Origin: Fluviicola sp. | GTDB lineage: Bacteria > Bacteroidota > Bacteroidia > Flavobacteriales_D > Crocinitomicaceae | Assembly (NCBI GenBank): GCA_002734085.1 | Contig: NVXV01000019.1 | Location: forward strand, 1-64,000 | DNA length: 64,000 nucleotides | Direction of reading: 5' to 3' | In this document: piece after piece, positions 18,794 through 29,584 of the stretch | Layout of the letters: every line of letters starts with the position of its first letter | Position numbering within the stretch: position 1 is the stretch's first letter | Translations under genes and position numbers: made by a program | The notes under the pieces: generated by a model | The model's input: the letters and a program-made list of their open reading frames with translations, nothing else | Databases searched by the model: none | Told to the model about the DNA's origin: nothing

Positions 18794-20536
18794 TTATACA
18801 CGCAATTCCTTCGTCCCTCTACCCCCTAATTCAGTATTTCTCCAACCGTCAAATGCGTTGACTTGATTTTTGTCCGCTTTCTCAACAGTAGAGAGCCAAT
18901 AACGTTGATAAAAAGGTCTATTCGTAACGGGAATCGTAAATGTAACCACCTCCCCATTTCTCTCTACTATAAATTCCTTAATGTCTTCTAAAAAATAACC
19001 TACCCATCGATGTAGGTCTGAATTCACTTTTACACCATTTATAGCCAGTACCTCATCTCCTAACATTCCTCCTGCTAAGTCATAAGCACTTCCTGGGTAG
19101 ATAGCAACAACTTTAGTTTTACCATCTTGGATAACTTTTGCTCCAAGCCATGCTGCTATAGGATCCTTAACGGGTTCGTGATTCATTTCTAGTCCGATTG
19201 TTTCGAAACAATCTAATAAAAGAGAAGCGTATGCTTTGGTACCATGCACATATTCTTCGAAAAACCAATCAAAAGAATCCCCAGCCACATTTTTAATAGC
19301 ATCCTTATAATCAGATTCTGAAACTCCAACACCTCTTTTACCGAAGTTAAAATAAAGGCTGCGCATAACATCGTCTAACCCTTTCTTGTTTTTAGTTGCT
19401 TTCAAAATGAGAATATCTGTAATAAAAGCAATCAAACAGCCTTCTGTATAGATTGATACTTTTCTACCCGGAGCACCTAACTCATACCCATCAAGCCAAG
19501 TATCCCAAGAGGACTCAGCTACAGAATAATTAAATCGTCCAAAATTGTCAAAGTGTCTTTGCAGTTGAGAATTCATCTCATTTAAGTATTGATCGAGATT
19601 AAATACCCCACTTTTATAGAGCATCAAGTCTCCCATGTAAGTAGTAATCCCCTCAGCAATATAACCGAGTTGACTAAAATTCTCTTGTGTGAAATCATAA
19701 GGCATCATCTCGATTGGACGTATCGATTTTACATTCCAAGTGTGATACAGTTCATGTGAACTCACCCCCAGCAACTCTTTATACAACTCTTCAAACACAG
19801 CGTAGCTTGGTCCAAGTGTAATGACCGTACAGTTTTTATGTTCTACACCATGATAAGCTTTATACGGTAGGATTTGAAAGAAGAAATGATACTCTTTAGT
19901 TGGAAACTCAAGGAATTTTTCAATTTGTTTGTCAGTGAACTTTACAAAATCGCTGATGAGCATATCCCAGTCCGGTTTTACTGTTCCATTAAACCAAAGG
20001 TTGAATTTTGTTCCTTTCACTTCGTAAAAAGCATGTTGAAGCTGATTGGAACAAATAAAAGGGCTGTCTACTAATTCATCAAAGTTCTGCGCTTTGAACT
20101 TATTCTTCTTTGTTTCTAGAGAATTTGCCACATCCCAGTCCTCTGGAATATCCAATTCAACCGTAATCTCCTCCTCTATTTGATCCGGATTAAAAATACA
20201 ACAGTTCACGGGGTTGACATATAATTGTGATGCATCGAGGAAGGTCGAACCAGCATTCAATTCGTTTGCATAAAAATGATAATCGACAACAAGGCTATCC
20301 ACTCCTTTTGTTTCCACTTCCCAAGTGCTTTTACCAATCTTATTAAAGTTTAAGCGACTTCCTCCCTTTTCAAACACTTGAAAATGCTTTATTTTTTTAG
20401 CAAAATCAGCCGTTTGATATCGACCTGGACGCCAAGTTGGAAACTCTAAAACTGTAACGTCTTCAGTTGCTTTGAATGTTACTTTTAAGTGAATGAATTG
20501 TTGTTGAGGAGATTTTACGCTGAATTGGTAATGCAT
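18794..20536 (-). CDS. M61 family metallopeptidase with PDZ domain
   Basis: 'GVSSHELYHTWNVKSIRPIEMMPYDFTQENFSQLGYIAEGITTYMGDLML'. Confidence 0.93.
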   Translation of the reverse strand: MHYQFSVKSPQQQFIHLKVTFKATEDVTVLEFPTWRPGRYQTADFAKKIKHFQVFEKGGSRLNFNKIGKSTWEVETKGVDSLVVDYHFYANELNAGSTFLDASQLYVNPVNCCIFNPDQIEEEITVELDIPEDWDVANSLETKKNKFKAQNFDELVDSPFICSNQLQHAFYEVKGTKFNLWFNGTVKPDWDMLISDFVKFTDKQIEKFLEFPTKEYHFFFQILPYKAYHGVEHKNCTVITLGPSYAVFEELYKELLGVSSHELYHTWNVKSIRPIEMMPYDFTQENFSQLGYIAEGITTYMGDLMLYKSGVFNLDQYLNEMNSQLQRHFDNFGRFNYSVAESSWDTWLDGYELGAPGRKVSIYTEGCLIAFITDILILKATKNKKGLDDVMRSLYFNFGKRGVGVSESDYKDAIKNVAGDSFDWFFEEYVHGTKAYASLLLDCFETIGLEMNHEPVKDPIAAWLGAKVIQDGKTKVVAIYPGSAYDLAGGMLGDEVLAINGVKVNSDLHRWVGYFLEDIKEFIVERNGEVVTFTIPVTNRPFYQRYWLSTVEKADKNQVNAFDGWRNTELGGRGTKELRV

Positions 20537-20682
20537 GATGCTTATTTGTTTGAAAACAAAATTAATATTTTAATCTTGTTTTCAACTCCAATGTGTATTA
20601 ATACTGAAGACGATTGGCAAAGATGCTTTCTGTCACGATTTTTGAAACAAAAATACGCGCCATAAAGGTGATGATGTGTTTT

Positions 20683-20748
20683 CTACAACTACGGGTTGAA
20701 ACCCGTGGTTATAGATATTATGTAATCCCTACGGGATTTATTACATAG
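20683..20748. repeat. REP-like double palindrome
   Basis: ACGGGTTGAAACCCGT and TATGTAATCCCtacGGGATTTATTACATA side by side. Confidence 0.75.
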
Positions 20749-20790
20749 CAACTCAAATGAATTTATCAAAAGTTTAATTCATCTGCTTTA

Positions 20791-20824
20791 AAAAAGAAAA
20801 AGGCTGTACCAAGTGATACAGCCT
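20791..20824 (-). terminator. intrinsic terminator of glnN
   Basis: AGGCTGTA/TACAGCCT stem, minus-strand T-run TTTTTCTTTTTT. Confidence 0.85.
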
Positions 20825-20851
20825 CTTCATTATAATGATTGAACTCATTTA

Positions 20852-23035
20852 TTAGCTTGTAAACAACATTTCTCTTAATTTTGGGAAAGGCCAAAGTTCA
20901 TCATCTACAAATACCTCGAGTTTATCACAGTGGTAAGCTATTTTGTCAAAGTGAACTTTAACAGTGTCGCGATAAGCTACCGATTTCTTTGCTATGTCTT
21001 CTATTGCATTTGCTTTCTTTCTGCATTCTAACATTTCAATAGCATGTGCTTGCATATCATTCATGTGAGAAGAAAGTTTTTGTAAAATGTAACGTTGCTC
21101 TTTTGTTCCTGCCTCAGCATTCTTACCAAGTAAGTTATTCAGTCCTTCGATATTCTTTATCAGTTTGTTTTGATAGTTAACTACAGCAGGAATAACGTGG
21201 TTTTGTGTCAAATCTCCAATCAAACGAGATTCAATTTGTACACGCATGATATACTTTTCGTATTCAATCTCTTGCCTTGCCAACAACTCTCTTTTTGTAA
21301 AAACATTCATCTTTTCGAAAAGATCAATTGATCTTTTTTCTTCCCAAACTTTAAGTGCACTTGGCGTATCTTTTAAGTTTTTCAGGCCTCTTTTCTTAGC
21401 TTCTTTCACCCATTCCTCACTATAACCATTTCCTTCAAATCGAATATTTTTAGATTCTTTAATGAGTTTTTGAAGTTCTTTAAGGATTGCTTCGTCTTTA
21501 CCGTCTCCTTTCTTTATGCGCGTATCAACATCCTTTTTAAAAATCTCTAGCTGATTCGCCATGATTGTATTCAACACGATCATAGATTGTGCACAGTTTG
21601 CAAGTGAACCTACTGCTCGGAACTCAAATTTATTTCCTGTAAATGCAAAAGGTGAAGTTCTATTACGATCAGTATTATCCAAAAGGATTTGAGGAATTTT
21701 ACCGATGTTTAATTTCAATTCTGTTTTATCCTTAGGTGTCATTTTTCCAGCCTTGATGTTCTCCTCAAGATCATCTAACACTTTTGTCAACTGAGAACCG
21801 ATAAATGCTGAAATGATTGCCGGAGGTGCTTCATGTCCGCCTAATCTGTAGTCATTCGTTGCACTTGCAATTGAAGCTCTCAATAAGTCTGCGTTATCGT
21901 GAATGGCTTTAATCGTGTTCACGAAAAATGTCAAGAACTGAAGATTGCTTTTTGGATTTTTACCCGGCGCTAATAAGTTCACCCCAGTATCCGTAGCTAA
22001 CGACCAGTTATTATGTTTTCCAGAACCGTTTAATCCAGGGAAAGGTTTTTCGTGAAGAACTATTCTGTAGTCATGTTTACGAGCTACTTTTTCCAGCAAA
22101 TCCATCAAAAGAAGGTTGTGATCATTTGCAAGGTTACATTCTTCAAAGATAGGTGCACATTCAAACTGATTTGGTGCTACTTCGTTGTGTCTGGTTGTAA
22201 CAGGAATTCCCAAACGAATTGCTTCGCGTTCAAAATCACGCATAAAAGCAGTTGCTCTTTCAGGTATAGACCCAAAATAGTGATCATCTAACTGTTGTCC
22301 TTTAGCTGGTGCATGTCCAAAAAGAACTCTTCCCGTCATCATTAAATCAGGTCGTGCATTGTAGAATGCTTTATCTACTAAGAAGTACTCTTGCTCCCAA
22401 CCTAATGTAGCGCTAACACTAGTAACATTCTTATCAAAATATTTACAAACCGCTATAGAAGCGTTTTCAACAGCATTCAAAGCTTTCAATAAAGGCATTT
22501 TATAATCGAGTGCCTCACCTGTATACGCGATAAATATTGTAGGAATACAAAGTGTATTTGCAATAACAAATGCTGGCGAAGAAGGATCCCAAGCTGTATA
22601 ACCACGTGCTTCGAATGTATTTCTTATTCCACCATTAGGAAATGAAGAAGCATCAGGCTCTTGTTGCACTAATAATTCACCACTAAATTGTTCTATCGCA
22701 TGCCCCGGAGAAACTGGTTTAAAAAATGCATCATGCTTTTCAGCGGTTGCCCCTGTCAATGGTTGAAACCAGTGTGTATAATGCGTTGCTCCTTTATCCA
22801 ACGCCCACTCTTTCATTGCCGAAGCAACTTGATCAGCTACTCTTCTTTCGATACGTGTACCTTTAGAACTAGCTTCCTTGATAGATTTATATGCTTCATC
22901 TGGCAAATACTCACGCATTACTTCAAGATGAAATACATTTTCACCAAATACTTTAGAAATTTTACCTGATTGTTCAATTTGTTTTGGAACTCGGTGCAAA
23001 ACATCTTGATACGCTTGCTTACGGACTGTTGACAT
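20852..23035 (-). CDS. glnN: glutamine synthetase type III
   Basis: 'GWEQEYFLVDKAFY', 'NEVAPNQFECAPIFEECNLANDHN', 'LNGSGKHNNWSLAT'; 727 aa. Confidence 0.97.
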   Translation of the reverse strand: MSTVRKQAYQDVLHRVPKQIEQSGKISKVFGENVFHLEVMREYLPDEAYKSIKEASSKGTRIERRVADQVASAMKEWALDKGATHYTHWFQPLTGATAEKHDAFFKPVSPGHAIEQFSGELLVQQEPDASSFPNGGIRNTFEARGYTAWDPSSPAFVIANTLCIPTIFIAYTGEALDYKMPLLKALNAVENASIAVCKYFDKNVTSVSATLGWEQEYFLVDKAFYNARPDLMMTGRVLFGHAPAKGQQLDDHYFGSIPERATAFMRDFEREAIRLGIPVTTRHNEVAPNQFECAPIFEECNLANDHNLLLMDLLEKVARKHDYRIVLHEKPFPGLNGSGKHNNWSLATDTGVNLLAPGKNPKSNLQFLTFFVNTIKAIHDNADLLRASIASATNDYRLGGHEAPPAIISAFIGSQLTKVLDDLEENIKAGKMTPKDKTELKLNIGKIPQILLDNTDRNRTSPFAFTGNKFEFRAVGSLANCAQSMIVLNTIMANQLEIFKKDVDTRIKKGDGKDEAILKELQKLIKESKNIRFEGNGYSEEWVKEAKKRGLKNLKDTPSALKVWEEKRSIDLFEKMNVFTKRELLARQEIEYEKYIMRVQIESRLIGDLTQNHVIPAVVNYQNKLIKNIEGLNNLLGKNAEAGTKEQRYILQKLSSHMNDMQAHAIEMLECRKKANAIEDIAKKSVAYRDTVKVHFDKIAYHCDKLEVFVDDELWPFPKLREMLFTS

Positions 23036-23266
23036 GACTAAAATTTTATATTTTAGGCAAATGTAGAGAATTTTTAAGGGGTATTATTAATAATTTTATA
23101 CATTTTATTAACAACACCCTATTTATTTCAGGGGTAGTCTAAAAATATTTGAATAATTTAAAACAAACACCCCCACATAACAGTTTCTATAAATTTAAAA
23201 TCAAAAATAAAGTAGCGCTTTTTTTCGTAGTTTAACGGTTTAACTATCATTTATAAGTAACAAAAT

Positions 23267-23803
23267 ATGACAAAAAGAGAATTTTGGACCATTCTAATCA
23301 AAGCTTTAGGACTTTATGCATTAATAAACTTAATATTCTTTCAGTTTATTGATGATATCTGGTATTTAATTTTTAGCATCTCGACTTATAGCATCATTTC
23401 TTTAATTGTAAAAACAGTTTTACCTACCATTCTATTTATTGCTTTATATTCCAATGTAGACAATATAATAAGACTCCTAAAACTTGATAAAGGATCTGAA
23501 GAAAAGAAAATTGAATTTGGAAATATAAACGCTTTTGACATTGTGAGAGTAGCTGTATTCATTATTGGAGGTTTATTAGTTATAGAAAACACACCTTCAT
23601 TTATAAACAATGCTCTCGTTGCGTTTAGTGATAAAGAATTGGGAGACGGGTTTCTACAACCCAAAAGTTACAGTTGGGCAGTTTGTGCAACAAACATAGT
23701 AATAGGTTCTTTACTCATGATGTATAAAGACACCATTTCTAAGGTCTTTATAAAGAAGAAAGAAGAGGTTGATGAAGATATTATTGATGAATTAGAAAGT
23801 TAA
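23267..23803 (+). CDS. integral membrane protein of unknown function
   Basis: Multiple hydrophobic helices. Confidence 0.65.
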   Translation: MTKREFWTILIKALGLYALINLIFFQFIDDIWYLIFSISTYSIISLIVKTVLPTILFIALYSNVDNIIRLLKLDKGSEEKKIEFGNINAFDIVRVAVFIIGGLLVIENTPSFINNALVAFSDKELGDGFLQPKSYSWAVCATNIVIGSLLMMYKDTISKVFIKKKEEVDEDIIDELES

Positions 23804-23881
23804 TTATAATTAAAAATTACTATATTTCTATCCTTAAAAGCCTACAAAAGTTATGAAGTGGCTCAAAATAAAAACATTACT

Positions 23882-24346
23882 ATGTCAAAAGAAATCAATA
23901 AAAAACAAGAACCAACAAAGTCTTCAAATCTAGAACCTAAAGTAACAGGTATAGGGGGAATATTCTTCTTTTCAGACAACCCAGAAAAAACGAAAAATTG
24001 GTACGCCGAGAATTTAGGATTAGCTGTGAATGAATGGGGCTCAAGTTTTGAAACGCGCAATGCCAATCGTCCTAACGAGATTAACTACACCCAATGGAGT
24101 CCTTTTAAAACAGGTTCTGAATATTTTGACCCATCGAAAAAAGAGTTCATGATCAACTACCGTGTTCAAAACATCGAGGGATTAGTTGAGAAGCTGAAGA
24201 AAAATGATGTAACTATTTTGGATAGTATTGAATCCTATGAATACGGTAAATTTGTTCACATCATGGATGCTGAAGGGAATAAAATTGAACTTTGGGAACC
24301 CGTTGATAGCGTTTTTACTGAGATGGGCGGTGAAACTACAAAGTAA
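23882..24346 (+). CDS. VOC family (glyoxalase-like) protein
   Basis: 'GGIFFFSDNPEKTKNWYAENLGLAVNEWG...DAEGNKIELWEP'. Confidence 0.9.
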   Translation: MSKEINKKQEPTKSSNLEPKVTGIGGIFFFSDNPEKTKNWYAENLGLAVNEWGSSFETRNANRPNEINYTQWSPFKTGSEYFDPSKKEFMINYRVQNIEGLVEKLKKNDVTILDSIESYEYGKFVHIMDAEGNKIELWEPVDSVFTEMGGETTK

Positions 24347-24364
24347 ATTATAAAAAAATAAGAT

Positions 24365-24736
24365 ATGAAATTAGGAGCATTTTCGGTGAGTTTAAGTGTA
24401 AAAGACATAAATAAGTCAAAAGCGTTTTATGAGAAACTAGGGTTTGAAACATTTGGTGGCGATATAGATAAAAATTATCTCATCATGAAAAATGAAAGCA
24501 CTTTAATTGGGTTGTTTCAAGGAATGTTTGAAGGCAACATTTTAACTTTTAATCCTGGCTGGGATTCAAATGCAAACAACCTTGAACAGTTTGATGATGT
24601 CAGAAAAATTCAAGAACATTTAAAAGCGAACGACATCAAATTAGAAAACGAAACTGATTCAAATAAAACTGGACCTGGTAGTATAGTGTTGACTGATCCA
24701 GATGGCAATAGTATTTTGATTGATCAACATGTTTGA
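24365..24736 (+). CDS. VOC family (glyoxalase-like) protein
   Basis: 'VSLSVKDINKSKAFYEKLGFETFGGD...LTDPDGNSILIDQH'. Confidence 0.9.
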   Translation: MKLGAFSVSLSVKDINKSKAFYEKLGFETFGGDIDKNYLIMKNESTLIGLFQGMFEGNILTFNPGWDSNANNLEQFDDVRKIQEHLKANDIKLENETDSNKTGPGSIVLTDPDGNSILIDQHV

Positions 24737-24886
24737 TAAAAGTCGTGACATTCTCACAGTTTCTAAACGAATGTTAGGATATTCAACAAGCCTGCCTGAC
24801 GGCTTACAGAGGAAAGAGAACTTTGAATGTGCGACTTCTTAAATCTGCGGTTCCATATTCGATATTCTGCAGTTCATTTTTTTTTA

Positions 24887-24917
24887 AATAAAAAAACTCT
24901 CCGTGTGGTCGGAGAGT
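24887..24917 (-). terminator. intrinsic terminator downstream of ssrA
   Basis: ACTCTCCG-accaca-CGGAGAGT followed by TTTTTTT on the minus strand. Confidence 0.85.
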
Positions 24918-24937
24918 CTCATTTCACTCTTCATTTG

Positions 24938-25339
24938 TGGAGCTGGAGGGGTTCGAACCCTCGTCCAAACAATGAAATTGTTAGCTTTCTACATGTTTAG
25001 TTTGTGATTGGGTTTTCGATTACGGAACGGACACAAACACCCTTACCGTAACTTATCTTCGTTAAGTTTCACTTGCAAACAGAAGCCGTTTACAAGCTAT
25101 CCTCATTTTGTTGATTTCCCAGAGTCCAGTTCTCATGAGGCGGGAGATCTGGTGGGAAACTCGTCCATCTTACTGTTCTTCAGATTGGATTAAGCACAGT
25201 CAGTTTGACTGACTACGCTGCGAGGTTATATGACGTGTTGTCAATTATCGTTTGTGACCAGAGATTTACGAGACTCACCACATGGCTCGACATGCTTACA
25301 CTAACCATCCGCAATTGCTGTCAAATCCAAGTCAGCCCC
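24938..25339 (-). ncRNA. ssrA: tmRNA
   Basis: Minus strand 5' GGGGCTGACTTGGATTTGACAG...; 3' GGACGAGGGTTCGAACCCCTCCAGCTCCA; acceptor GGGGCUG/CAGCUCC pairs; tag ORF ends ...DNTSYNLAA-stop. Confidence 0.95.
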
Positions 25340-25452
25340 AAATGTTTAATGTGTTGCAAAGATACGACATGTTTTTCGATGAATGGAATATATTAACAGA
25401 ATTTAAACAAAAAATGGATGGAACCTAAGATTATTCTTGAATACAGCAAACA

Positions 25453-26151
25453 TCACTTTGTAAAACCTTTCAAGTTCCAGTAGAAACTAATTTTACACCA
25501 TAGTCTATGTCTATCAATATCGGGAAAGTACGGATCTGTTCTATAATCAAAGCTTAATTCTAATTTCTTAGTTCTGTTAAAGAAATGACCCATACCGACC
25601 ACCACTCTATTCTCTATTGAAGACTCACCTTCTTGGAGTGCATATATCACTTCGTTCGATAATAAAAAGTATTTCTCACCATCATCAAGCTTATCACCTT
25701 GTAAAGGAATATCTGTTGAAGCTCTATACCTTAAACGATACTCTGGACTAATACTCGGTGAAAACTTTTGATCTGCGCGAAGCCTGCTTCCGAGACGAAA
25801 AATCCTGAATTGATTCAACCAAGTGAGTTGCTGGATACTTCGATGGCTGTTATCACCGTCTTCAATTCTATACTGATAACCAATTGCTGTTTTAATTCGT
25901 GTAGTAAGTTTAAACTCTAGAAAAGACTGTAAATCCGTTTGGTTGTGGTAATAACTCCAATCTTTATTATGTGTGGCATCGTTTCTGAATAATCCGTTTT
26001 GAGATTCGATTTTAGCTGTAAACTTCAATTTACTACTCAAAGGCACATTAACCCCTAACTCGGGGAAAATTCCTGCATACAGTCTATCATTCTGAGCACT
26101 AACAAAAGTACACGATATTAAAAGAAAGCCCGATATCAGTAGGAGTCTCAT
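25453..26151 (-). CDS. DUF2490-like outer-membrane protein
   Basis: 'RLWCKISFYWNLKG'-type C-terminus, amphipathic repeats, signal peptide. Confidence 0.75.
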   Translation of the reverse strand: MRLLLISGFLLISCTFVSAQNDRLYAGIFPELGVNVPLSSKLKFTAKIESQNGLFRNDATHNKDWSYYHNQTDLQSFLEFKLTTRIKTAIGYQYRIEDGDNSHRSIQQLTWLNQFRIFRLGSRLRADQKFSPSISPEYRLRYRASTDIPLQGDKLDDGEKYFLLSNEVIYALQEGESSIENRVVVGMGHFFNRTKKLELSFDYRTDPYFPDIDRHRLWCKISFYWNLKGFTK

Positions 26152-26741
26152 TAATAATTTAAGTTATCAGTTGGACGCAATTGAATTTCTCGTTTCATCA
26201 AAATCTCTCCGTTTGGGCTCAAAAGTAACTCATACATTTTCCATCCATCCTCGCTCGACTTCCCCTCTAATTCAACCTCAAAATTATGTGGAATAGTTTC
26301 ATTGGTATCAGTAATCAATTTATTGAGTTCACTATTAGTTCCTTTGAATTGCCTCTGAATTTTTACCCATTTGAATTTTTCGAATTCCTTTAAAATTCCA
26401 CTTTCGAGACTTCTTAATTCTTCTTGAGTTAGCTTTCGTTTTTTTACCAACACCTCTATATCCTCAATGACTCCAAGTGTATCAAACTCTACACTATAAA
26501 ACTTACTATTCGCTTTAAATTTGCATTCATAACTATCTCTACCTGAAGTTCTTTCTTTATACCACTTCGTTTTATTCTTCAACCCTAGTTCACTCACAAA
26601 TGTTAGTGCTTTTTCAGGAACCACGTCTTCCGATACACGAGACTCTTCTTCAATTTTCTGCGCAAAAGAGGAAAATTGAAAAAAGAAAATAAGAATTAAA
26701 AAGAATACTTTTTTACTCGACATTAATACAAATTTATTCAA
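26151..26741 (-). CDS. exported protein of unknown function (PepSY-like character)
   Basis: Signal peptide; next to the DUF2490-like gene. Confidence 0.55.
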   Translation of the reverse strand: MNKFVLMSSKKVFFLILIFFFQFSSFAQKIEEESRVSEDVVPEKALTFVSELGLKNKTKWYKERTSGRDSYECKFKANSKFYSVEFDTLGVIEDIEVLVKKRKLTQEELRSLESGILKEFEKFKWVKIQRQFKGTNSELNKLITDTNETIPHNFEVELEGKSSEDGWKMYELLLSPNGEILMKREIQLRPTDNLNY

Positions 26742-26901
26742 ACATTTTGGTTTGATTTGCTAGCCTAAGTTAACAAATCAATAATTATAAGGTCAAGTTT
26801 AATTTTGATAGCTTAAAGTTAATTTTCCATCTAACCAATAATCCCAATCTACAACCGTTTTAAGAAATAAAATAGTACATTCGCAACTGAAAAATCGTTT
26901 C

Positions 26902-28419
26902 GTGAAAAAACTGAGCATTTTCTATATAAAATCATTTATTGGGCCGTTTTTAGCGACCTTCTTTATTTCCATGTTCATGCTTGTAATGCAGTTTTTATGG
27001 AAATATATAGATGATTTAATGGGAAAAGGATTAGAGCTAAATATAATTATAGAATTGCTTTTTTATGTATCCGCTAGTTTACTTCCATTAGCTCTACCAT
27101 TGGCCATCTTACTTTCTTCACTTATCGTTATGGGGAATCTTGGGGAATACAACGAACTCACAGCACTTAAATCTAGTGGTTTATCGATTTATCGAATCTT
27201 AAGACCTCTCTCTGTAATTATCGTTATTATATCAATTAGCACATTTTATTTCTCAAACTACGTGATCCCAATCGCAAATTACAAGTGGCATTCAATTATC
27301 TGGGATATTCAGGAAACTAAACTCACCTCCTTTTTAAATCCTGGCTCCTATACACAGGAGATTGATGGATTCAGTATTAAAATAAATGAAGGGAACGGGA
27401 ACTCATTCAATGGTATTATTATTCACGACAGAAGAGATCCAAAAGTATTAAAAACCATTGTAGCTGATTCTGGAGAGTTTTACAGATCAAATAATGGTGA
27501 TTACCTTTACTTTAAGTTGTACAATGGTAATGTTATCGAAGAACTGGCTGAAGGACCTAATTTTAATGACGAAAAAAGACAAAAAAGTACTCATCCCGGA
27601 AGAAAATCCACATTTGGGACTGCTACTTACAAAATGAACTTAACTGGTTTCAAAATTCAAAGATCTGAAGACGATCTATTTAAAAACAATTATGAAATGC
27701 TTAATGTATTTCAGATTGAAGAAACCGTTGATTCTTTGCAAAAAAACTATAAGGAAGTTTCGCGAAGCTTGTCTTTCAATACGAAGTCAAAACATCAATA
27801 CTTTGAATCGCTACATTATGCTAATCAACTTAAAAATGACTCTATACAACGTCAAATAAATATAAAGAAATCCGAAAAAGATTCCTTAAAGCCTCGAGAT
27901 TCTCTGTCTTCAGAAGGTAAGGTAAAGATAAGAGAAGATTCAGTTCAGATCTTTGACATAAACGATATGACTTCTAATGAGGAGAAAAAAGCTTATGTAC
28001 ATTTAAAAACTACACTTCGAACCAAGATTAACTCAACCGAACGACAAATTGAAATTAAAGAGTCTCGTTATAAAGCCTTAAGAAAATTTGAGATTGAGTT
28101 CCACAGAAAATTTTCTTTGTCCTTTTCTATCATTATACTTTTCTTTATTGGCGCACCACTCGGAGCTATTGTAAAAAAAGGTGGTTTTGGTGCTCCTGTA
28201 GTCATTGCTGCATTATTGTTTATGATTTATTTCGTTCTGATCTCTCTTGGCGATGGCATGGCTCAAAAAGAAGTTATTTCACCGTTCTTTGGTATGTGGG
28301 GACCCAATTTTGTCCTCACTCCTTTTGCCATATTTCTGATGGTTAGCGCTGCAAATGACAAAAGTGTCGTCGACTTAAATAAGTTTATAAGTAGGTTTAA
28401 AAAGAAAAAGAATGATTAA
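26902..28419 (+). CDS. LptF/LptG (YjgP/YjgQ) family permease
   Basis: 'FIGPFLATFFISMFMLVMQFLWKYIDDLMGKG...ALPLAILLSSLIVMGNLGEYNELTALKSSG'. Confidence 0.95.
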   Translation: MKKLSIFYIKSFIGPFLATFFISMFMLVMQFLWKYIDDLMGKGLELNIIIELLFYVSASLLPLALPLAILLSSLIVMGNLGEYNELTALKSSGLSIYRILRPLSVIIVIISISTFYFSNYVIPIANYKWHSIIWDIQETKLTSFLNPGSYTQEIDGFSIKINEGNGNSFNGIIIHDRRDPKVLKTIVADSGEFYRSNNGDYLYFKLYNGNVIEELAEGPNFNDEKRQKSTHPGRKSTFGTATYKMNLTGFKIQRSEDDLFKNNYEMLNVFQIEETVDSLQKNYKEVSRSLSFNTKSKHQYFESLHYANQLKNDSIQRQINIKKSEKDSLKPRDSLSSEGKVKIREDSVQIFDINDMTSNEEKKAYVHLKTTLRTKINSTERQIEIKESRYKALRKFEIEFHRKFSLSFSIIILFFIGAPLGAIVKKGGFGAPVVIAALLFMIYFVLISLGDGMAQKEVISPFFGMWGPNFVLTPFAIFLMVSAANDKSVVDLNKFISRFKKKKND

Positions 28420-29584
28420 AGTTTTACATTTTTCGAATAAACCAGCATTTCCAATGGTAGATGGCGGATGTGTAGCTATATCGAGTGTTCTAAAGTCATT
28501 ACTTTCCAGTAAAAATATAGACGTTTTTCATTTTGCCTTGTCTACACACAAACATCCATTCGATGCATCTAACTATCCTGAAACATGGTGTTCTCGAATG
28601 AAAATGGATGCTCAATTCATTAACACTAAAACAGACCTCTTCGGAGCTGTTTTCCACTTATTTAAAAATAAATCGTACAACATTTCAAGGTTTTACGATA
28701 AAAAGGTTTCTGCTAGAATTGAAGAGATCATTAAAGAGCAAAATATTGAAGTCGTTTTTTGTGAGAGTATTTATACCCTCCCTTACATAGATTTATTCAA
28801 AAAGTATAAGCTTAAAATTATTTTACGTGCCCATAATGTGGAGCATGAAATTTGGAAGCAGTTAGGTGAACAACCCGGCTTCCTACTAAAGAAATGGTAT
28901 TATAACAAATTATCAAATCAGTTAAAACGTTACGAACTGAAACAACTCAAAAGAGTTGATGGAATTATTGCTATATCTGAAGAGGACGCTTTGTTTTTTC
29001 AACAGTTTGAGCCAAATGTTCGTGTGACGGCAATTCCAACAGCGGTTAAAACCAATTTTTCTGAACCCGATTACAAATTAAATGACTTTTACTTTTTAGG
29101 GGCAATGGATTGGAAACCGAATCAGGAAGGAGTAGATTGGTTGTTAAAAGAAGTCTTACCAGAAGGAATAAAAGGTTCTACACTTTCTATCGCTGGCAAA
29201 TCCTTAGCAAAAAATGAAATTGATCACCCCTCTGTGATTTGTGAAGGAGAAGTACAAAACGCATTAAATTTCATACAGTCTCATGGAATATGTCTCATCC
29301 CCATGCATTCTGGAAGTGGAATAAAAATTAAACTTTTGGAAAATCTGGCGATGGGCAAACCGATAATCACAACATCTGAAGGTGTTCGAGGTGTGGATGT
29401 AGAACACAACAAAGAAGTAATGATAGCAGATGACCCTGAATCATTTAGAGAAGCTATGTATACAATGCACATGGAAAGTAGTAAAAGAAAAGTCCTGGGT
29501 CAAGCTGGGAAGAAGTTTGTAATAAATAATTTTGGAGAAGAAAAAATAACTAGAAGACTCATTGCATTCATCGAAGAAATATAA
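28412..29584 (+). CDS. glycosyltransferase family 4
   Basis: 'IIAISEEDALFF', 'IPMHSGSGIKIKLLENLAMGKPIITTSEGVRGVD'. Confidence 0.9.
   Translation: MIKVLHFSNKPAFPMVDGGCVAISSVLKSLLSSKNIDVFHFALSTHKHPFDASNYPETWCSRMKMDAQFINTKTDLFGAVFHLFKNKSYNISRFYDKKVSARIEEIIKEQNIEVVFCESIYTLPYIDLFKKYKLKIILRAHNVEHEIWKQLGEQPGFLLKKWYYNKLSNQLKRYELKQLKRVDGIIAISEEDALFFQQFEPNVRVTAIPTAVKTNFSEPDYKLNDFYFLGAMDWKPNQEGVDWLLKEVLPEGIKGSTLSIAGKSLAKNEIDHPSVICEGEVQNALNFIQSHGICLIPMHSGSGIKIKLLENLAMGKPIITTSEGVRGVDVEHNKEVMIADDPESFREAMYTMHMESSKRKVLGQAGKKFVINNFGEEKITRRLIAFIEEI

Noticed and set aside
25008-25396. ORFs 25008-25193 and 25205-25396 on the + strand
   Set aside because: They are antisense readings of the tmRNA.
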